The notes below the pieces were generated by a model, which made no database searches, was not told where the DNA came from, and saw only the letters and a list, made by a program, of their open reading frames with translations. A stretch of DNA of 64,000 bases from JAIXWP01 sp046309775. Its GTDB lineage: Bacteria > Bacteroidota > Bacteroidia > Flavobacteriales_D > Sanyastnellaceae. This document shows, piece after piece, positions 8,488 through 19,400 of this stretch. The position numbers and the translations under genes were made by a program. The stretch spans positions 1 to 64,000 of the forward strand of contig JBKCOM010000040.1 in NCBI GenBank assembly GCA_046309775.1, read 5' to 3'. Position 1 is the stretch's first letter. Every line of letters starts with the position of its first letter.

Positions 8488-9086
8488 AAACGTTAACAGG
8501 TAAGGTCAGAGCAGTTCAACGAGTATATTTAAAGCTCGACCGAGAGATATCTAAAGTACAACTCGAGAGTGGCATGCATTGCCTTTCCGGTTGTGGTGAA
8601 TGTTGCAAAAAACCAGATATAGAGGCCACAGCATTGGAGTTTTTACCACTTGCTCTAAAGCTATATGATGATGGTCGAGCGGAGTCCTTTCTGGAAGAGC
8701 TTCAAAACAATAAATCCTCTACTTGCCATGTTTTTCGTCCTTATGTCACCAATTTTGGTGGTCTTTGTAATGAGTATCCTTATCGCGGTTTGATATGCCG
8801 GCTTTTTGGTTTTACTGCGCGCAGAGATAAAGAAGGCAAGCCAGAAATTGTTACTTGCAAGTTGATAAAAACCCATCAAGAAAAGGAGTATCAACAGGCC
8901 ATTGACAATATAAAGAACGGTAAGCGGATACCGATCATGAGTGAATTTTACACGCGTCTCTCTTCGATTGATCCTTCGCTTTCTCAGTTTTATCCAATTA
9001 ACAAAGCAATGGAAGTTGCCATCGAAACGGTCTTGCATTATTATGCATATAGAAAGCGACGTAAGCCCAACAAAATGGAAGGTTGA
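8484..9086 (+). CDS. YkgJ-family cysteine cluster protein
   Basis: The 200-residue protein has a cysteine cluster of the YkgJ/UPF0153 type: HCLSGCGECCKK at about residue 32, then STCHVF, a further Cys in GGLCNEYPYRGLICRLFG, and VTCKL. Such clusters bind iron or zinc; the biochemical role of the family is not established. It overlaps the previous gene by four bases (ATGA) and is probably in the xerD operon. There is no signal peptide, so it is cytoplasmic, unlike its upstream neighbour. Confidence 0.85.
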   Translation: MKTLTGKVRAVQRVYLKLDREISKVQLESGMHCLSGCGECCKKPDIEATALEFLPLALKLYDDGRAESFLEELQNNKSSTCHVFRPYVTNFGGLCNEYPYRGLICRLFGFTARRDKEGKPEIVTCKLIKTHQEKEYQQAIDNIKNGKRIPIMSEFYTRLSSIDPSLSQFYPINKAMEVAIETVLHYYAYRKRRKPNKMEG

Positions 9087-9100
9087 GTTGTTACAATGCC

Positions 9101-9565
9101 ATGAAAATTTATTCTTTAGAGAAAAAAATTCTGCTCAAGGCAGATATGTCGATTGTTTGGGACTTTTTTTCCTCACCTTACAACCTAAATGAAATCACGC
9201 CTCCAGACATGAGCTTCGAAATTCTTACCGATATCAAAGGCAAGAAGATGTTTCCAGGTATGATCATTAATTATAAAGTACGTCCTTTACTCAATATCCC
9301 ATTGCGCTGGACAACTGAAATTACCCATTGTCGCGATAATGAGTATTTTGTAGATGAGCAAAGATTTGGACCGTATACGTTTTGGCATCATTTGCATAAA
9401 TTCGAGCAAAAGCCAGATGGTGTTGAGATGACTGATCTTGTGCATTATGCGCTGCCATTCGGCTTTATTGGAGGTATTGCTAATGCAGTATATGTTCAAA
9501 ACAGGCTACAAAGCATTTTCGACTATCGAAACGAAATCATTGACAAGCGTTTTAACGGAAAGTAA
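9101..9565 (+). CDS. SRPBCC-fold ligand-binding protein
   Basis: The 154-residue protein resembles SRPBCC (START/Bet v1-like) proteins of the cell-division-inhibitor-annotated group: LKADMSIVWDFFSSPYNL near the N-terminus, ITPPDMSFEIL, then FGPYTFWHHLHKFE and a C-terminal helix. The fold binds hydrophobic ligands; the ligand is unknown. The start is set at ATG 9101 (MKIYSLEKKI). A TTG at 9083 would overlap the upstream stop but would add only six residues. Fifteen bases separate it from the YkgJ gene, so it is likely co-transcribed. Confidence 0.82.
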   Translation: MKIYSLEKKILLKADMSIVWDFFSSPYNLNEITPPDMSFEILTDIKGKKMFPGMIINYKVRPLLNIPLRWTTEITHCRDNEYFVDEQRFGPYTFWHHLHKFEQKPDGVEMTDLVHYALPFGFIGGIANAVYVQNRLQSIFDYRNEIIDKRFNGK

Positions 9566-9610
9566 CCTCTGACCTTTTCATTCGTAAAAAGGTATCCATA
9601 TACCTTTAAC

Positions 9611-10240
9611 ATGAAGTTGAGCCTTACCGTCTTTTTTTCAATCATTGGATTTTCTGCTTTTTCACAGGGGATTCAGTTGAATAGCTATTCCTTAGATTTT
9701 AAAAAAAATCAAGTTTCAAGTCGTTTTTGCAAAGAAGTGGTCATGCGACCAGACGGCGGCGTTGATAGCATTTACATTTCTGAAGGAGAGTTCAACTCGA
9801 TTGGCCAGTTGGTGAAATATACTTCCTTTTTCGCAGGCAAAAGAAAATTATATGAGGAAAGATTCGAGTATTCGGAAGGTACTTGGCCATCGAAGTCCTT
9901 TGTAAGTCACGCCTTTAATCAATGGGAAGAAGTTGAGTTACTGCATTCCTATAATGATAAAGGGCAACTCGTTGCTCGTATTTGTCCCACTGAAATTAGA
10001 AACTTTTGGAGTAAAGAAGAATATTTCTATGATGAAAATGGTCGAATGACGAAGTGCATTCGATATAGAAATATTGATGGCGCTTATGACTCACAAGAGT
10101 TGGAGGAGTATTCTTCTACAATACACTCTGGCGAAAATTCTCCAACATTCATCCATGACCACCGCGGGTTGCTGATCAATCAGCAACTCCACGGGTCTAA
10201 TGGAAATTCTAAGAGTTTTTTACTATTTGAATATAAATAG
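9611..10240 (+). CDS. secreted hypothetical protein with YD/toxin-like short repeats
   Basis: I do not recognise a family. The 209-residue product has a signal peptide (MKLSLTVFFSIIGFSAFSQG). It contains several short repeated segments of the form Y-(N/D)-x-x-G-(Q/R), such as YNDKGQLVARICP, YDENGRMTKCIRY and the FNSIGQLVKY variant, resembling the beta-strand repeats of Bacteroidota secreted or RHS-like proteins. There is no T9SS domain. It follows the SRPBCC gene by 45 bases and converges on ettA; the two stop codons are five bases apart. Confidence 0.6.
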   Translation: MKLSLTVFFSIIGFSAFSQGIQLNSYSLDFKKNQVSSRFCKEVVMRPDGGVDSIYISEGEFNSIGQLVKYTSFFAGKRKLYEERFEYSEGTWPSKSFVSHAFNQWEEVELLHSYNDKGQLVARICPTEIRNFWSKEEYFYDENGRMTKCIRYRNIDGAYDSQELEEYSSTIHSGENSPTFIHDHRGLLINQQLHGSNGNSKSFLLFEYK

Positions 10241-10245
10241 AATGC

Positions 10246-11931
10246 TTATCGAACGAGCTTCTTATACTTTATTCTATGAGGATTCACATCGCCTAGACGC
10301 TTAATTTTGTTTTCCTCATATTCGCTAAAAGTACCTTCAAAGAAGTAAACTTGAGAATCACCTTCGAACGCAAGAATATGTGTACAAATTCTATCAAGGA
10401 ACCATCTATCGTGAGAGATCACAACTGCACAGCCTGCAAAACTTTCAATACCTTCTTCTAAAGCTCGAAGAGTGTTGACGTCTATATCGTTGGTAGGTTC
10501 GTCGAGAAGCAAAACATTTGCTTCAGTTTTTAGCGTCATCGCCAGGTGCAAACGATTTCTTTCTCCACCTGACAACACACCTACTTTCTTTTGTTGATCT
10601 GCACCTGCAAAGTTGAATTTTGAGCAGTACGCGCGTGAATTGATCGACTGACCTCCTATCTCGATGACTTCGTTGCCTCCTGAGATCACCTCATAAACCG
10701 TTTTGTTTGCTTCCACATCTTTGTGGCGTTGGTCAACGTATCCAATGACCACAGTCTCTCCAATTTTGATTGAACCAGCGTCAGGAGTTTCCTCATTCAT
10801 GATCATTCTGAAAAGTGTTGTTTTACCAGCACCATTCGGGCCAATCACACCTACAATACCTGCAGGAGGCAATTTGAAGTTTAAGTTTTCAATTAAAATC
10901 CTGTCTTCAAAACCTTTTGTAACATTAGTGAATTCTATGACTTCGCTACCGAGTCGAGGTCCGTTCGGAATTGGAATTTCGAGTTTTGCTTCTTTCTCAC
11001 GTTCACCCTCGGCCATCATGCGATCATAGTTTTGGAGACGTGCTTTATTTTTTGCATGTCTGCCTTTAGGGTTCATTCTTACCCATTCGAGCTCGCGTTC
11101 TAGTATTTTTCTTCGCTTAGACTCTTGCTTTTCCTCCTGAGCCAGACGCTTGGACTTTTGATCGAGCCAAGAAGAGTAATTACCTTGATAAGGAATACCC
11201 TCTCCTCTATCCAATTCGAGAATCCAACCAGCGACATTATCAAGGAAGTAGCGGTCGTGAGTTACGGCCAATACAGTACCTTGATACTGTTGCAAGTGCT
11301 GTTCTAACCACAATACGCTCTCCGCATCCAAGTGGTTGGTCGGTTCGTCGAGTAATAAAACATCAGGTTGTTGCAGCAACAATCTACAAAGCGCTACACG
11401 TCTTCTTTCACCACCCGATAACATTTGAATCTTCGAATCTTCTGGTGGACAGCGAAGAGCGTCCATTGCAATATTAAGTTTTGTGTCGAGATCCCAACCA
11501 CCGAGGGCTTCGATGCGGTCTTGCACCTCAGCCTGACGATCCATGAGCTTTTGCATTTTCTCTGGGTCGTTAAGAATCTCTTCATCCATGAATGAAGCAT
11601 TGATTTCCTCATATTCCTTGAGGGCATCGGTAATGGGTTTAACGCCTTCTTCTACGATTTCACGAACAGTCTTATTGTCGTCAAGTTGTGGCTCCTGCGG
11701 AAGGTAGCCTACGCTATATCCCGGGCTCCACACCACATCCCCTTGGAAAGACTGGTCGAGACCAGCGATAATTTTCATTACGGTCGATTTACCGGCACCG
11801 TTCATACCGAGAATACCAATTTTAGCTCCGTAATAGAAACTAAGGTAGATATCCTTGATGATATGTTTGCCTTGTGGAGTGTACTTATTGACACCCACCA
11901 TCGAAAAGATAATCTTCTTATCGTCTGACAT
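10246..11931 (-). CDS. ettA: energy-dependent translational throttle protein EttA (ABC-F)
   Basis: Cytoplasmic ABC-F ATPase of 561 residues that binds the ribosomal E site and gates translation by ADP/ATP ratio. Two ABC domains are visible: Walker A GMNGAGKST with signature LSGGERRR and Walker B VLLLDEPTNHLD; then GPNGAGKTT, LSGGERNR and VLLLDEPTNDID. Between them lies the charged linker (ABC-tran extension) with WVRMNPKGRHAKNKARL, typical of EttA. No transmembrane segments are present. A -7 box on the minus strand lies about 20 bases upstream of the ATG. It is the downstream neighbour of the metallophosphoesterase gene on the same strand. Confidence 0.95.
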   Translation of the reverse strand: MSDDKKIIFSMVGVNKYTPQGKHIIKDIYLSFYYGAKIGILGMNGAGKSTVMKIIAGLDQSFQGDVVWSPGYSVGYLPQEPQLDDNKTVREIVEEGVKPITDALKEYEEINASFMDEEILNDPEKMQKLMDRQAEVQDRIEALGGWDLDTKLNIAMDALRCPPEDSKIQMLSGGERRRVALCRLLLQQPDVLLLDEPTNHLDAESVLWLEQHLQQYQGTVLAVTHDRYFLDNVAGWILELDRGEGIPYQGNYSSWLDQKSKRLAQEEKQESKRRKILERELEWVRMNPKGRHAKNKARLQNYDRMMAEGEREKEAKLEIPIPNGPRLGSEVIEFTNVTKGFEDRILIENLNFKLPPAGIVGVIGPNGAGKTTLFRMIMNEETPDAGSIKIGETVVIGYVDQRHKDVEANKTVYEVISGGNEVIEIGGQSINSRAYCSKFNFAGADQQKKVGVLSGGERNRLHLAMTLKTEANVLLLDEPTNDIDVNTLRALEEGIESFAGCAVVISHDRWFLDRICTHILAFEGDSQVYFFEGTFSEYEENKIKRLGDVNPHRIKYKKLVR

Positions 11932-11950
11932 GTAATTGAATTTTGGGCTG

Positions 11951-11958
11951 CAAAGATA
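11951..11958 (-). promoter_or_regulatory. -7 box for ettA
   Basis: The minus strand reads TATCTTTG, a perfect match to TAnnTTTG, just upstream of the ettA start. No good -33 partner at 19-21 bases was found, so this is only half of a promoter. Confidence 0.45.
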
Positions 11959-11974
11959 AAAATATCAAAGCATC

Positions 11975-13252
11975 CTAAGCAGAATAGATATCAATACAGG
12001 TGATTTCAGGGGGCATTCCAACTCTACCGGGGAAGCCTAAAAATCCGAAACCTCTGTTGATATGTAGATATTGACTATTTTCAGAATAAAGACCTCCCCA
12101 ACGTTTGTAGCGAAGGCTCGCTGGAGAAAGTTTGATTCCGAGTTTGGGCAACTCCACGCCAAACTGCATTCCATGCGTATGGCCAGATAGTGTTAAATCC
12201 ACCTTCGCTTTACCTAAGACTTGCTCCTCCCAGTGTGTGGGATCATGTGAAAGGAGGATTTTAAACTCGTTTTCATCAGTACCCTCAAGCGTTTTGGAAA
12301 AGTCTCCATACTGTTGAAATCCTTTTCCCCAATTTTCCATTCCCAAGAGACGTATGCTTTCGCCACCTTTCTCCAAAAGCACATTTTGATTTCTGAGTAA
12401 GGTGAAACCCATCTCCTTGTGTATTTCGACTAAGCGCTCAAAACTCTCGCTTTTCTTCTTGATGTCATCAGGATTGTTTCTATCAAATCCATAATCACCA
12501 TAATCATGATTTCCAAGAATTGAAAATTTACCCTTCGTTGCTTTGAGCCCTTTGAAGTGATCAATCCAAGGCTCGGCCTCAAATGCATAATTATTAACCA
12601 TATCCCCAGTAAAAACTATATAGTCGGGATTCAGGTCGTTGATCATTTCTATTGCCTCCCTCACCTCTTCGTAGCTGTCTTCCAGAAAACTTCCCAAGTG
12701 CGCGTCGCTAATTTGAACAATTCGAGTACCGTCGAACGCTTTTGGGAGATTGGGGAAATTGATTCTCTCACTTAAAATTCTGAATGCGTATTTTCCTCTT
12801 GTTACGCCATATGTGATGGCTCCCATCATCAACACACCTGCAGCCAGACCGAGTTGATTGAAGAATTGAAGTCGGTTCATTTTCTCGTGAGGCTCGGAAG
12901 TAATTTGAGATTTCACTTTTTCAGCCGTCCACTGCCCTATCCAGCCCAAGTCGTTGAGAAAATGAAAAAGGACGAAAATCAATTTGGGGATGACAAAAAT
13001 GAAGGTAACAGCTTGAACGAAACTGAAGAAAGCATATGATTTTGTTTCCTGAAGTTGTTGAAATCGAGCAATCATTACAATGTACAGGACCACAGTAACG
13101 ATGCTTGGAATCCACCAAGCCCAGCGCCAGATTTTCTTCCAAGGCAGCTCCAAGTTTGAAGTCAACTGTCGAATACCCATATACCCATAAATATCAATGA
13201 TAAACATGATAAGGGAAATGCTGCCCAGAAATATTAAAAAACGTGATGACAT
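11975..13252 (-). CDS. membrane-anchored metallophosphoesterase
   Basis: The 425-residue protein has about four N-terminal transmembrane helices (residues 1-155), followed by a calcineurin-like phosphoesterase domain. The metal-binding motifs are all present: VQISDAHLGSF, VFTGDMVNNY, ILGNHDYGDYG, LLSHDPTHW and LSGHTHGMQFG. Relatives include the YkuE/YaeI type that act on lipid-linked or cyclic phosphoesters; the substrate is not known here. A CAAAATTA at 13260-13267 gives a minus-strand -7 box TAATTTTG eight bases upstream of the start. Confidence 0.9.
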   Translation of the reverse strand: MSSRFLIFLGSISLIMFIIDIYGYMGIRQLTSNLELPWKKIWRWAWWIPSIVTVVLYIVMIARFQQLQETKSYAFFSFVQAVTFIFVIPKLIFVLFHFLNDLGWIGQWTAEKVKSQITSEPHEKMNRLQFFNQLGLAAGVLMMGAITYGVTRGKYAFRILSERINFPNLPKAFDGTRIVQISDAHLGSFLEDSYEEVREAIEMINDLNPDYIVFTGDMVNNYAFEAEPWIDHFKGLKATKGKFSILGNHDYGDYGFDRNNPDDIKKKSESFERLVEIHKEMGFTLLRNQNVLLEKGGESIRLLGMENWGKGFQQYGDFSKTLEGTDENEFKILLSHDPTHWEEQVLGKAKVDLTLSGHTHGMQFGVELPKLGIKLSPASLRYKRWGGLYSENSQYLHINRGFGFLGFPGRVGMPPEITCIDIYSA

Positions 13253-13259
13253 ATAGCGA

Positions 13260-13267
13260 CAAAATTA
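13260..13267 (-). promoter_or_regulatory. -7 box for the metallophosphoesterase gene
   Basis: The minus strand reads TAATTTTG (TAnnTTTG), ending eight bases before the ATG at 13252. The -33 element is not clear. Confidence 0.45.
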
Positions 13268-13361
13268 TAACCGAAACACTCAACGATTGAACGAATAATA
13301 TACAATCGGTCGTATTTAATGTTGAATTAACCCATCAAGGTCCTGAAGTGTTCAAAAAGCA

Positions 13362-13394
13362 AAAACCCTCCCCGGCGATGCCGGGGAGGGTTTT
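13362..13394. terminator. strong rho-independent terminator after the giant HYR gene
   Basis: A perfect 15-bp inverted repeat, AAAACCCTCCCCGGC / GCCGGGGAGGGTTTT with a three-base loop, lies 28 bases past the stop of the giant gene. Confidence 0.9.
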
Positions 13395-13421
13395 CAATTT
13401 CGAAAGATATCCTTCTGCGGT

Positions 13422-16400
13422 TTATTTGTTGATGATCAAACGACCCATTTCAACTTTTCCACCGTTTGTGAGGCGATACATATACACACCGGTTGCCATG
13501 TTTGAGGTCTCATAAGATGTCTTGTATTCAGTACCTTCTACTACTTCAGAAGCGTAGATCATACCAACACGTGCACCTGCGAGGTCAAAGATTTCGATTG
13601 TAGCCTTACCGCTTTCTGTAGCTGTGAACACGAAGTTAGTCATGTCTGTAGCTGGGTTAGGGAATACTACTACTGCTGGAGCAACTTCTGGAGTAGCTAC
13701 TTCTTCAGAAGGAACTACTGGAGAGATATCTCCACCACCGTTTGAACTTCCAGCGAATGAAATCGTCTGACAGTGTGAAACTGAATTTCCTGTGCAATCA
13801 AATGCAGTCCAACAACGTACGATTGAGTAGTCTGGGCAGCAATCCAATTCGAATGCAAAGTCACCAGCACCAGTCACCGTAGAAATTGAAGTTTGGTTTG
13901 GCAATACGAAAGTACCGCTATATGTGAACCAACCTCCGAATCCGTTATCAGCAGCATTGTAGTTGTTCGCTCCATTGCCGTATTGGAATCCAAAGTAGTT
14001 GTTTGAAGGAGCGTGTGTCAAGTTCAAAGAAGAACCTGCATAATCACCCCAACCAACCAATTCAGCACCAGGACCGTTTTGCAACAAGAAGTAGAACCAA
14101 TCTTGATAGTTAGCATCAACACCTCCGCAATCAGCCTTAAAGCTAGTTGGGAAAGATTGTGATGACCATTCAGCCCAGTCCTTCTTACCAGTGAAAGTTA
14201 CGTTAACGTTGAAACCAGCGTTAGCGTTGTATGCGTTCTGAAGAACAGCTGTTACAACAACACTTCCGTCAGGATATTCAACGAAATCACCACTCTGAAC
14301 AACATAGAAACGGTGTGCAGTTGGCATGTTGAAGAGTGCCATAGCCCAAGCTGTTGGGTAGTTACATGGATTACCAGCTGGCAATGCAGGAGTCAACAAG
14401 TTGCAATCTGCAATAGAACCTTCCGCTGGCATGTCACCGATGTAAGACTCTTCGTACATTACTTCTATGTTTTCTGTGCAGTTGTCAGCAGCTTCTACTA
14501 CCGGAGCAGCAGGAATAGCATCTTCGCAAGCCAATACTAGATCAGCAGGCTCAAGAGACAATACAGGTGCCTCTTCATCAGCTACTGTGATCGTGTAAGA
14601 AGTAGTAGCAATGTTTCCGCACTCGTCTTCTGCAACATAAGATACCAAAATTACTTGGTTACCGCAGTCGTCAGAAGATTGAACTAATGAATTTCTTTCC
14701 ACTGTAGCATCACCACATTCATCACCAGCTGTTAATTCAACAAGAGCTGGAATTTCAGAAGCGCATGCAACAGTTACGTTTTGAACAGAACCATTGAAGA
14801 ATGGAGCAACGTTGTCATAAACAAATGCAGTACGCGAAACCATGCTTGCATTACCACAATCATCGATAGCTGTCCAAGTGCGTGTTACAGTGTAACCACA
14901 CAAATCAAGCTCTTCGTTGAATGCATTCTCAGATGTTACATCTGCGAAAGTAACTACTGGAGTAGAACACAAGTCAGTAGCAATTGCCATATCGAAGCCG
15001 ATGTAATCTCCGCAGTATACTGAGAAGTTGTCAGGAACTGAAGTGAATTCAGGAGCTACTTCGTCAACAACGGTGATAGTCTGAACGTGTGTTGCTTGAT
15101 TACCGCAGTCATCTGTAGCAACCCAAGTGCGAACAAGGGTATAAGTACCTTCGCAGTCACCTGCAATTGTTTCTTCAGAGTATGTAGGCTCAATTTCACC
15201 TGCGCAGATGTCCGAAGCAGTTGCTTCTTCAAGTGCGATCATGCCACCACACTGAGCTGTGAAGCTCTCTGGAGCATTTGTGAAGAATGGATCTGTATTG
15301 TCCTCAATACGGATTACTTGATCTACAATCAACTCGTTTCCGCAGTTGTCTGTAGCAGTCCATGAACGAGTGATTACCTCTACACAGCCATCCATTGAAG
15401 TGCTGCTAGCGAAATCTACATCCAATTCTTCATCACAATTGTCGTCAAACACAGGGATAAATCCAGGTATAGCGTCACCACACTCAATAGTCAGATCAGT
15501 TGGTTCTTCTTCAACTGTAGGAAGAACAACGTCTGTCAATGTAATGATCTGTTGGAAAGTCTCGCTGTTTCCACATTCGTCAGAAACTACATAGTTTCTG
15601 ATGATACGACCTTGACATCCACCTGAAACGAAGTCATCTGAGTAATCAAATGAAATACTGTTACAAACGTCAGTAGCTTCGATGAAGATACCCTCGTAGT
15701 CATCACATGGACGAGTAATTTCAACTAGACCAGTGATAGCAGGAGCAGTAGTATCTTCGATTGTGAAGAACTGATAGAAAGGATCAGAAACATTACCACA
15801 TGCATCTGTTGCTGTGTAAATCAACGCTCCGTATGAATAACAAGAGTTGTCTACAAACAATGTTTCAGCAACAGCTATTTCAATAAGGTTGCAATTGTCA
15901 GTAGCAACAGGCTGAACACCCACTACATCTTCATCACACTCGAAAGTAAGCTGGTAAACAGCATTTTCGAGGTCAAATTCTGGAGCAGTTGTATCAGCAA
16001 CGTTGATTTCCTGTACAGCAACATCAGTATTTCCGCAGTTATCTGTAGCAGTGAATGTACGTGTGATTACATAAGTGTTTGGACACTCACCGAAAGTTGT
16101 GTCAACTTCAACAGTTACTGTTGGAACTGAACACAAGTCGTCTGCAATTGCGTTTTCATAAACGAGCTCTTCATCACACTCAGCGTTATAGCTATCTGGG
16201 ATAAATGTGAAGAACGGATTTTCAGTATCAACTACAGTGATGATTTGATCAACAGTGATAGAGTTACCGCAATTATCTTCTGCAATCCATTGAGCGAGGT
16301 AATAACCAGTACAACCTTGAGCAAAATACTCGATAGAGTATTCAAACTCTACGTCATCGTCACAATTGTCAGTGAAGCTAACTTCAGCTACACTCCAGTC

Positions 16401-19400
16401 ATTGTTACCGCACTCTACTTCAATATCAGTAGGCTCAGCTACTACTTCAGGTGCAGTCGCATCTGTCAAAGTAATAATTTGTTGAGCAGTTGCAGTATTA
16501 CCACAAGCATCAGTAGCAGTGTAAGAGCGAATGATACGACCTTGACATCCACCAGATACGATCTCATCAACAGATGTAATGGTTACATCTGAACAAGCGT
16601 CAGTAGCAGACACGAAAGTTCCTTCGTAATCATCACACGGACGCTCGATTTCAATTGCATACTCGTTGAATGCAGGAGCAGTAAGGTCGCGAGTAATGAT
16701 GAACTGGTTGAAAATAGTTTCATTACCACAAGCATCAGCTACGGTGTACTGACGGAGGATACAATCTGTGATTGGACACTCAAGCTCAGCCTCTTCAACA
16801 GAGATGTTTGAAAGAGAAACAACGCCTGTACCCAAAGCATTATCAATAGCATTGATACCTACAGCGAAGATGCTTCCTGCTGGTACTAATACAGTGCTAG
16901 AACCAGTTTGATATATTCCACCGTTTTTTTGGCTCAATTGAGTGAACTGGCCATTGATCCAATATCCAAATGGATCGAAAAACGGTCCATTGACATCATT
17001 AGATTGGTAATTCCAGTTGAATGAAATATTCACTTGCTTAGCAACTACAGCAGCGGCTGTGAAGACATTTGACATGAATGAACCGTCTGAACCGATTACT
17101 TCAATATTTGATGGTAACTCGCTCAAATCTACAATACCATCTCCGCCGTTACGAACTTCAAACCAAGGAGAAATTGTATTGTAATCAGCAAATGTCATAG
17201 TGATTTCACCTTCACAATTGTCTGTTGCAGTAGGATCAACAACTGGGATATCATCACCACATTCAACAACAACCTCAGTCTGACCTTCTACTGAAGGAGC
17301 TTGAGTGTCTTGAACGTTGATAAGCTGAGTACCCAATACTTCATTACCACAGTTGTCAAAACCTCTGAAGTGACGAGCTATGGTGTATTGATTTGCACAT
17401 TCACCAGCAATAGTTTCAGTAGTGTATGCTACTTCTACCATGTCATCACAATCGTCACCAGCCACTGCCATTACAACAGCAGGAATTTCTTGGTCACATT
17501 CAATTGTTTGATCCTCTGGGAATGAAGTCCAGAAAGGATTAGTAGTGTCAACGATAGTAATGGTTGCTGAAACAGATGTTTCGTTGAAACAGTGGTCAAC
17601 AGCAGTCCAAGTGTAAGTTATAATTGTTTCACAACCATTGAAGGATGTTTCGATGTCTTGAGACACTTCCAATTCCATATCACAATTGTCAGAGAATGTA
17701 GCCATGCCCATTTCATATGGCTGACCACACTCTACTTCAAAGCTCTCAGGAGTGAAAGTAGCAATAGGATCTACGTTGTCGATCAAAGTAATTACTTGAA
17801 CGGCAGTAGCAGAATTATCACAAGCATCTATAGCAGTGTACGTGCGAATCACACGACCAGCGCAAGCACCGCTAACCATCTCGTCTTCGAAAGTGATAGT
17901 TACTTCTGAACAAGCATCGCTAGCTGTAATATAAGTTCCTTCGTAATCATCACATGGACGCTCAATTTCATTTGCATATTCATCAAATGATGGAGCTGTG
18001 ATATCACGAGTAACAATGAATTGGTTGAAGATAGTTTCATTTCCGCAAGCATCAGCTACAGTGTACTGACGAAGAACGCAATCAGTGATTGGGCACTCTA
18101 CAGCAACAGCTTCAACCGCCACATTTGATAGAGTAACAGAACCCGCACCAAAGATGTTGTCCACAGCGTTTATTCCAACAGCAAAGATGCTACCAGCAGG
18201 GACTAATACAGTGGTTGAACCAGTTTGATTCATACCACCGTTATTCTGGCTCAATTGTGTGAAAACACCATTGATCCAATATCCAAACGGATCATAGAAT
18301 GCACCATCTACGTCACTTGACTGATAGCTCCAGTTGAATGAAATATTCACTTGCTTAGCTACTACTGCAGCAGCAGTGAAGATATTCGACATTTGACTGC
18401 CGTTAGAACCGATTACAGTAATATTGGATGGAAGACCGCTCAAATCTACAACTCCGTTTCCGCCATTGCGGATTTCAAACCATGGAGAAATAGTGCTATA
18501 ATCTACATAAGACATAGTGATTTCACCTTCGCAGTTGTCAGTAGCAGTTGGGTCAATTACAGGAACATCATCACCACACTCAACGATGATTTCTTCTTGT
18601 CCTTCTACAACCGGAGCAGTAGTGTCTTGTACATTGATGAAAATAGTATGTGAAGATGTGTTGCCACACTCATCTACAGCAGTGAAAGTGCGCTCGATAA
18701 CGTAGTTATTGATACAATCACCATCAACACGAACATCGTTGTGAGTGTATGTAGCTTCACCGCAGTTGTCAGAAACACCGATTATAGCAGCTGGAAGTTC
18801 GTCGTCACATGAAATTGTAATAGACTCTTCAAAATTGCTGAATGTTGGAGCTGTAGTATCGATAATGTGAACCAATTGAGAAGCAGTGCTTACGTTTTCA
18901 CAATAGTCAGTCGCCACCCAAGTACGGATAACATCATAAGACTGTGGACAGTTGTCATCAGTCATCACGATTTGTTCAGAGTACACGAGTGTTACATCGC
19001 CTTCACAGTTGTCTGTAGCGAATACATCACCTGAACCGAAGATGCTATCATCACCAGGCTCAACTTCAGAACATTCTACAGAAGTCTCCTCTCCTACTCC
19101 ATTGATAACAGGAGCTGTAACGTCAACAATAGTAATGTACTGCTCTGCGGTTGCAGTGTTTCCACACTCGTCAGTTGCAGTATAAATTCTGTACAATACA
19201 CCAAGACATCCACCTGAGTTCAACTGCTCAAGAGTAACTACAACTGTTGCTTCACCACAATTGTCCGAAGCTGTAAGAATAGCTGGAAGATCTTCACAGT
19301 TAATTGAAGTATAATACTCATACTCATCAAATTCTGGAGCTGTTGTGTCAACAACGTTCACTGTTTGAACGAAAGAAGAAGTATTTTGACAAACGTCAGT

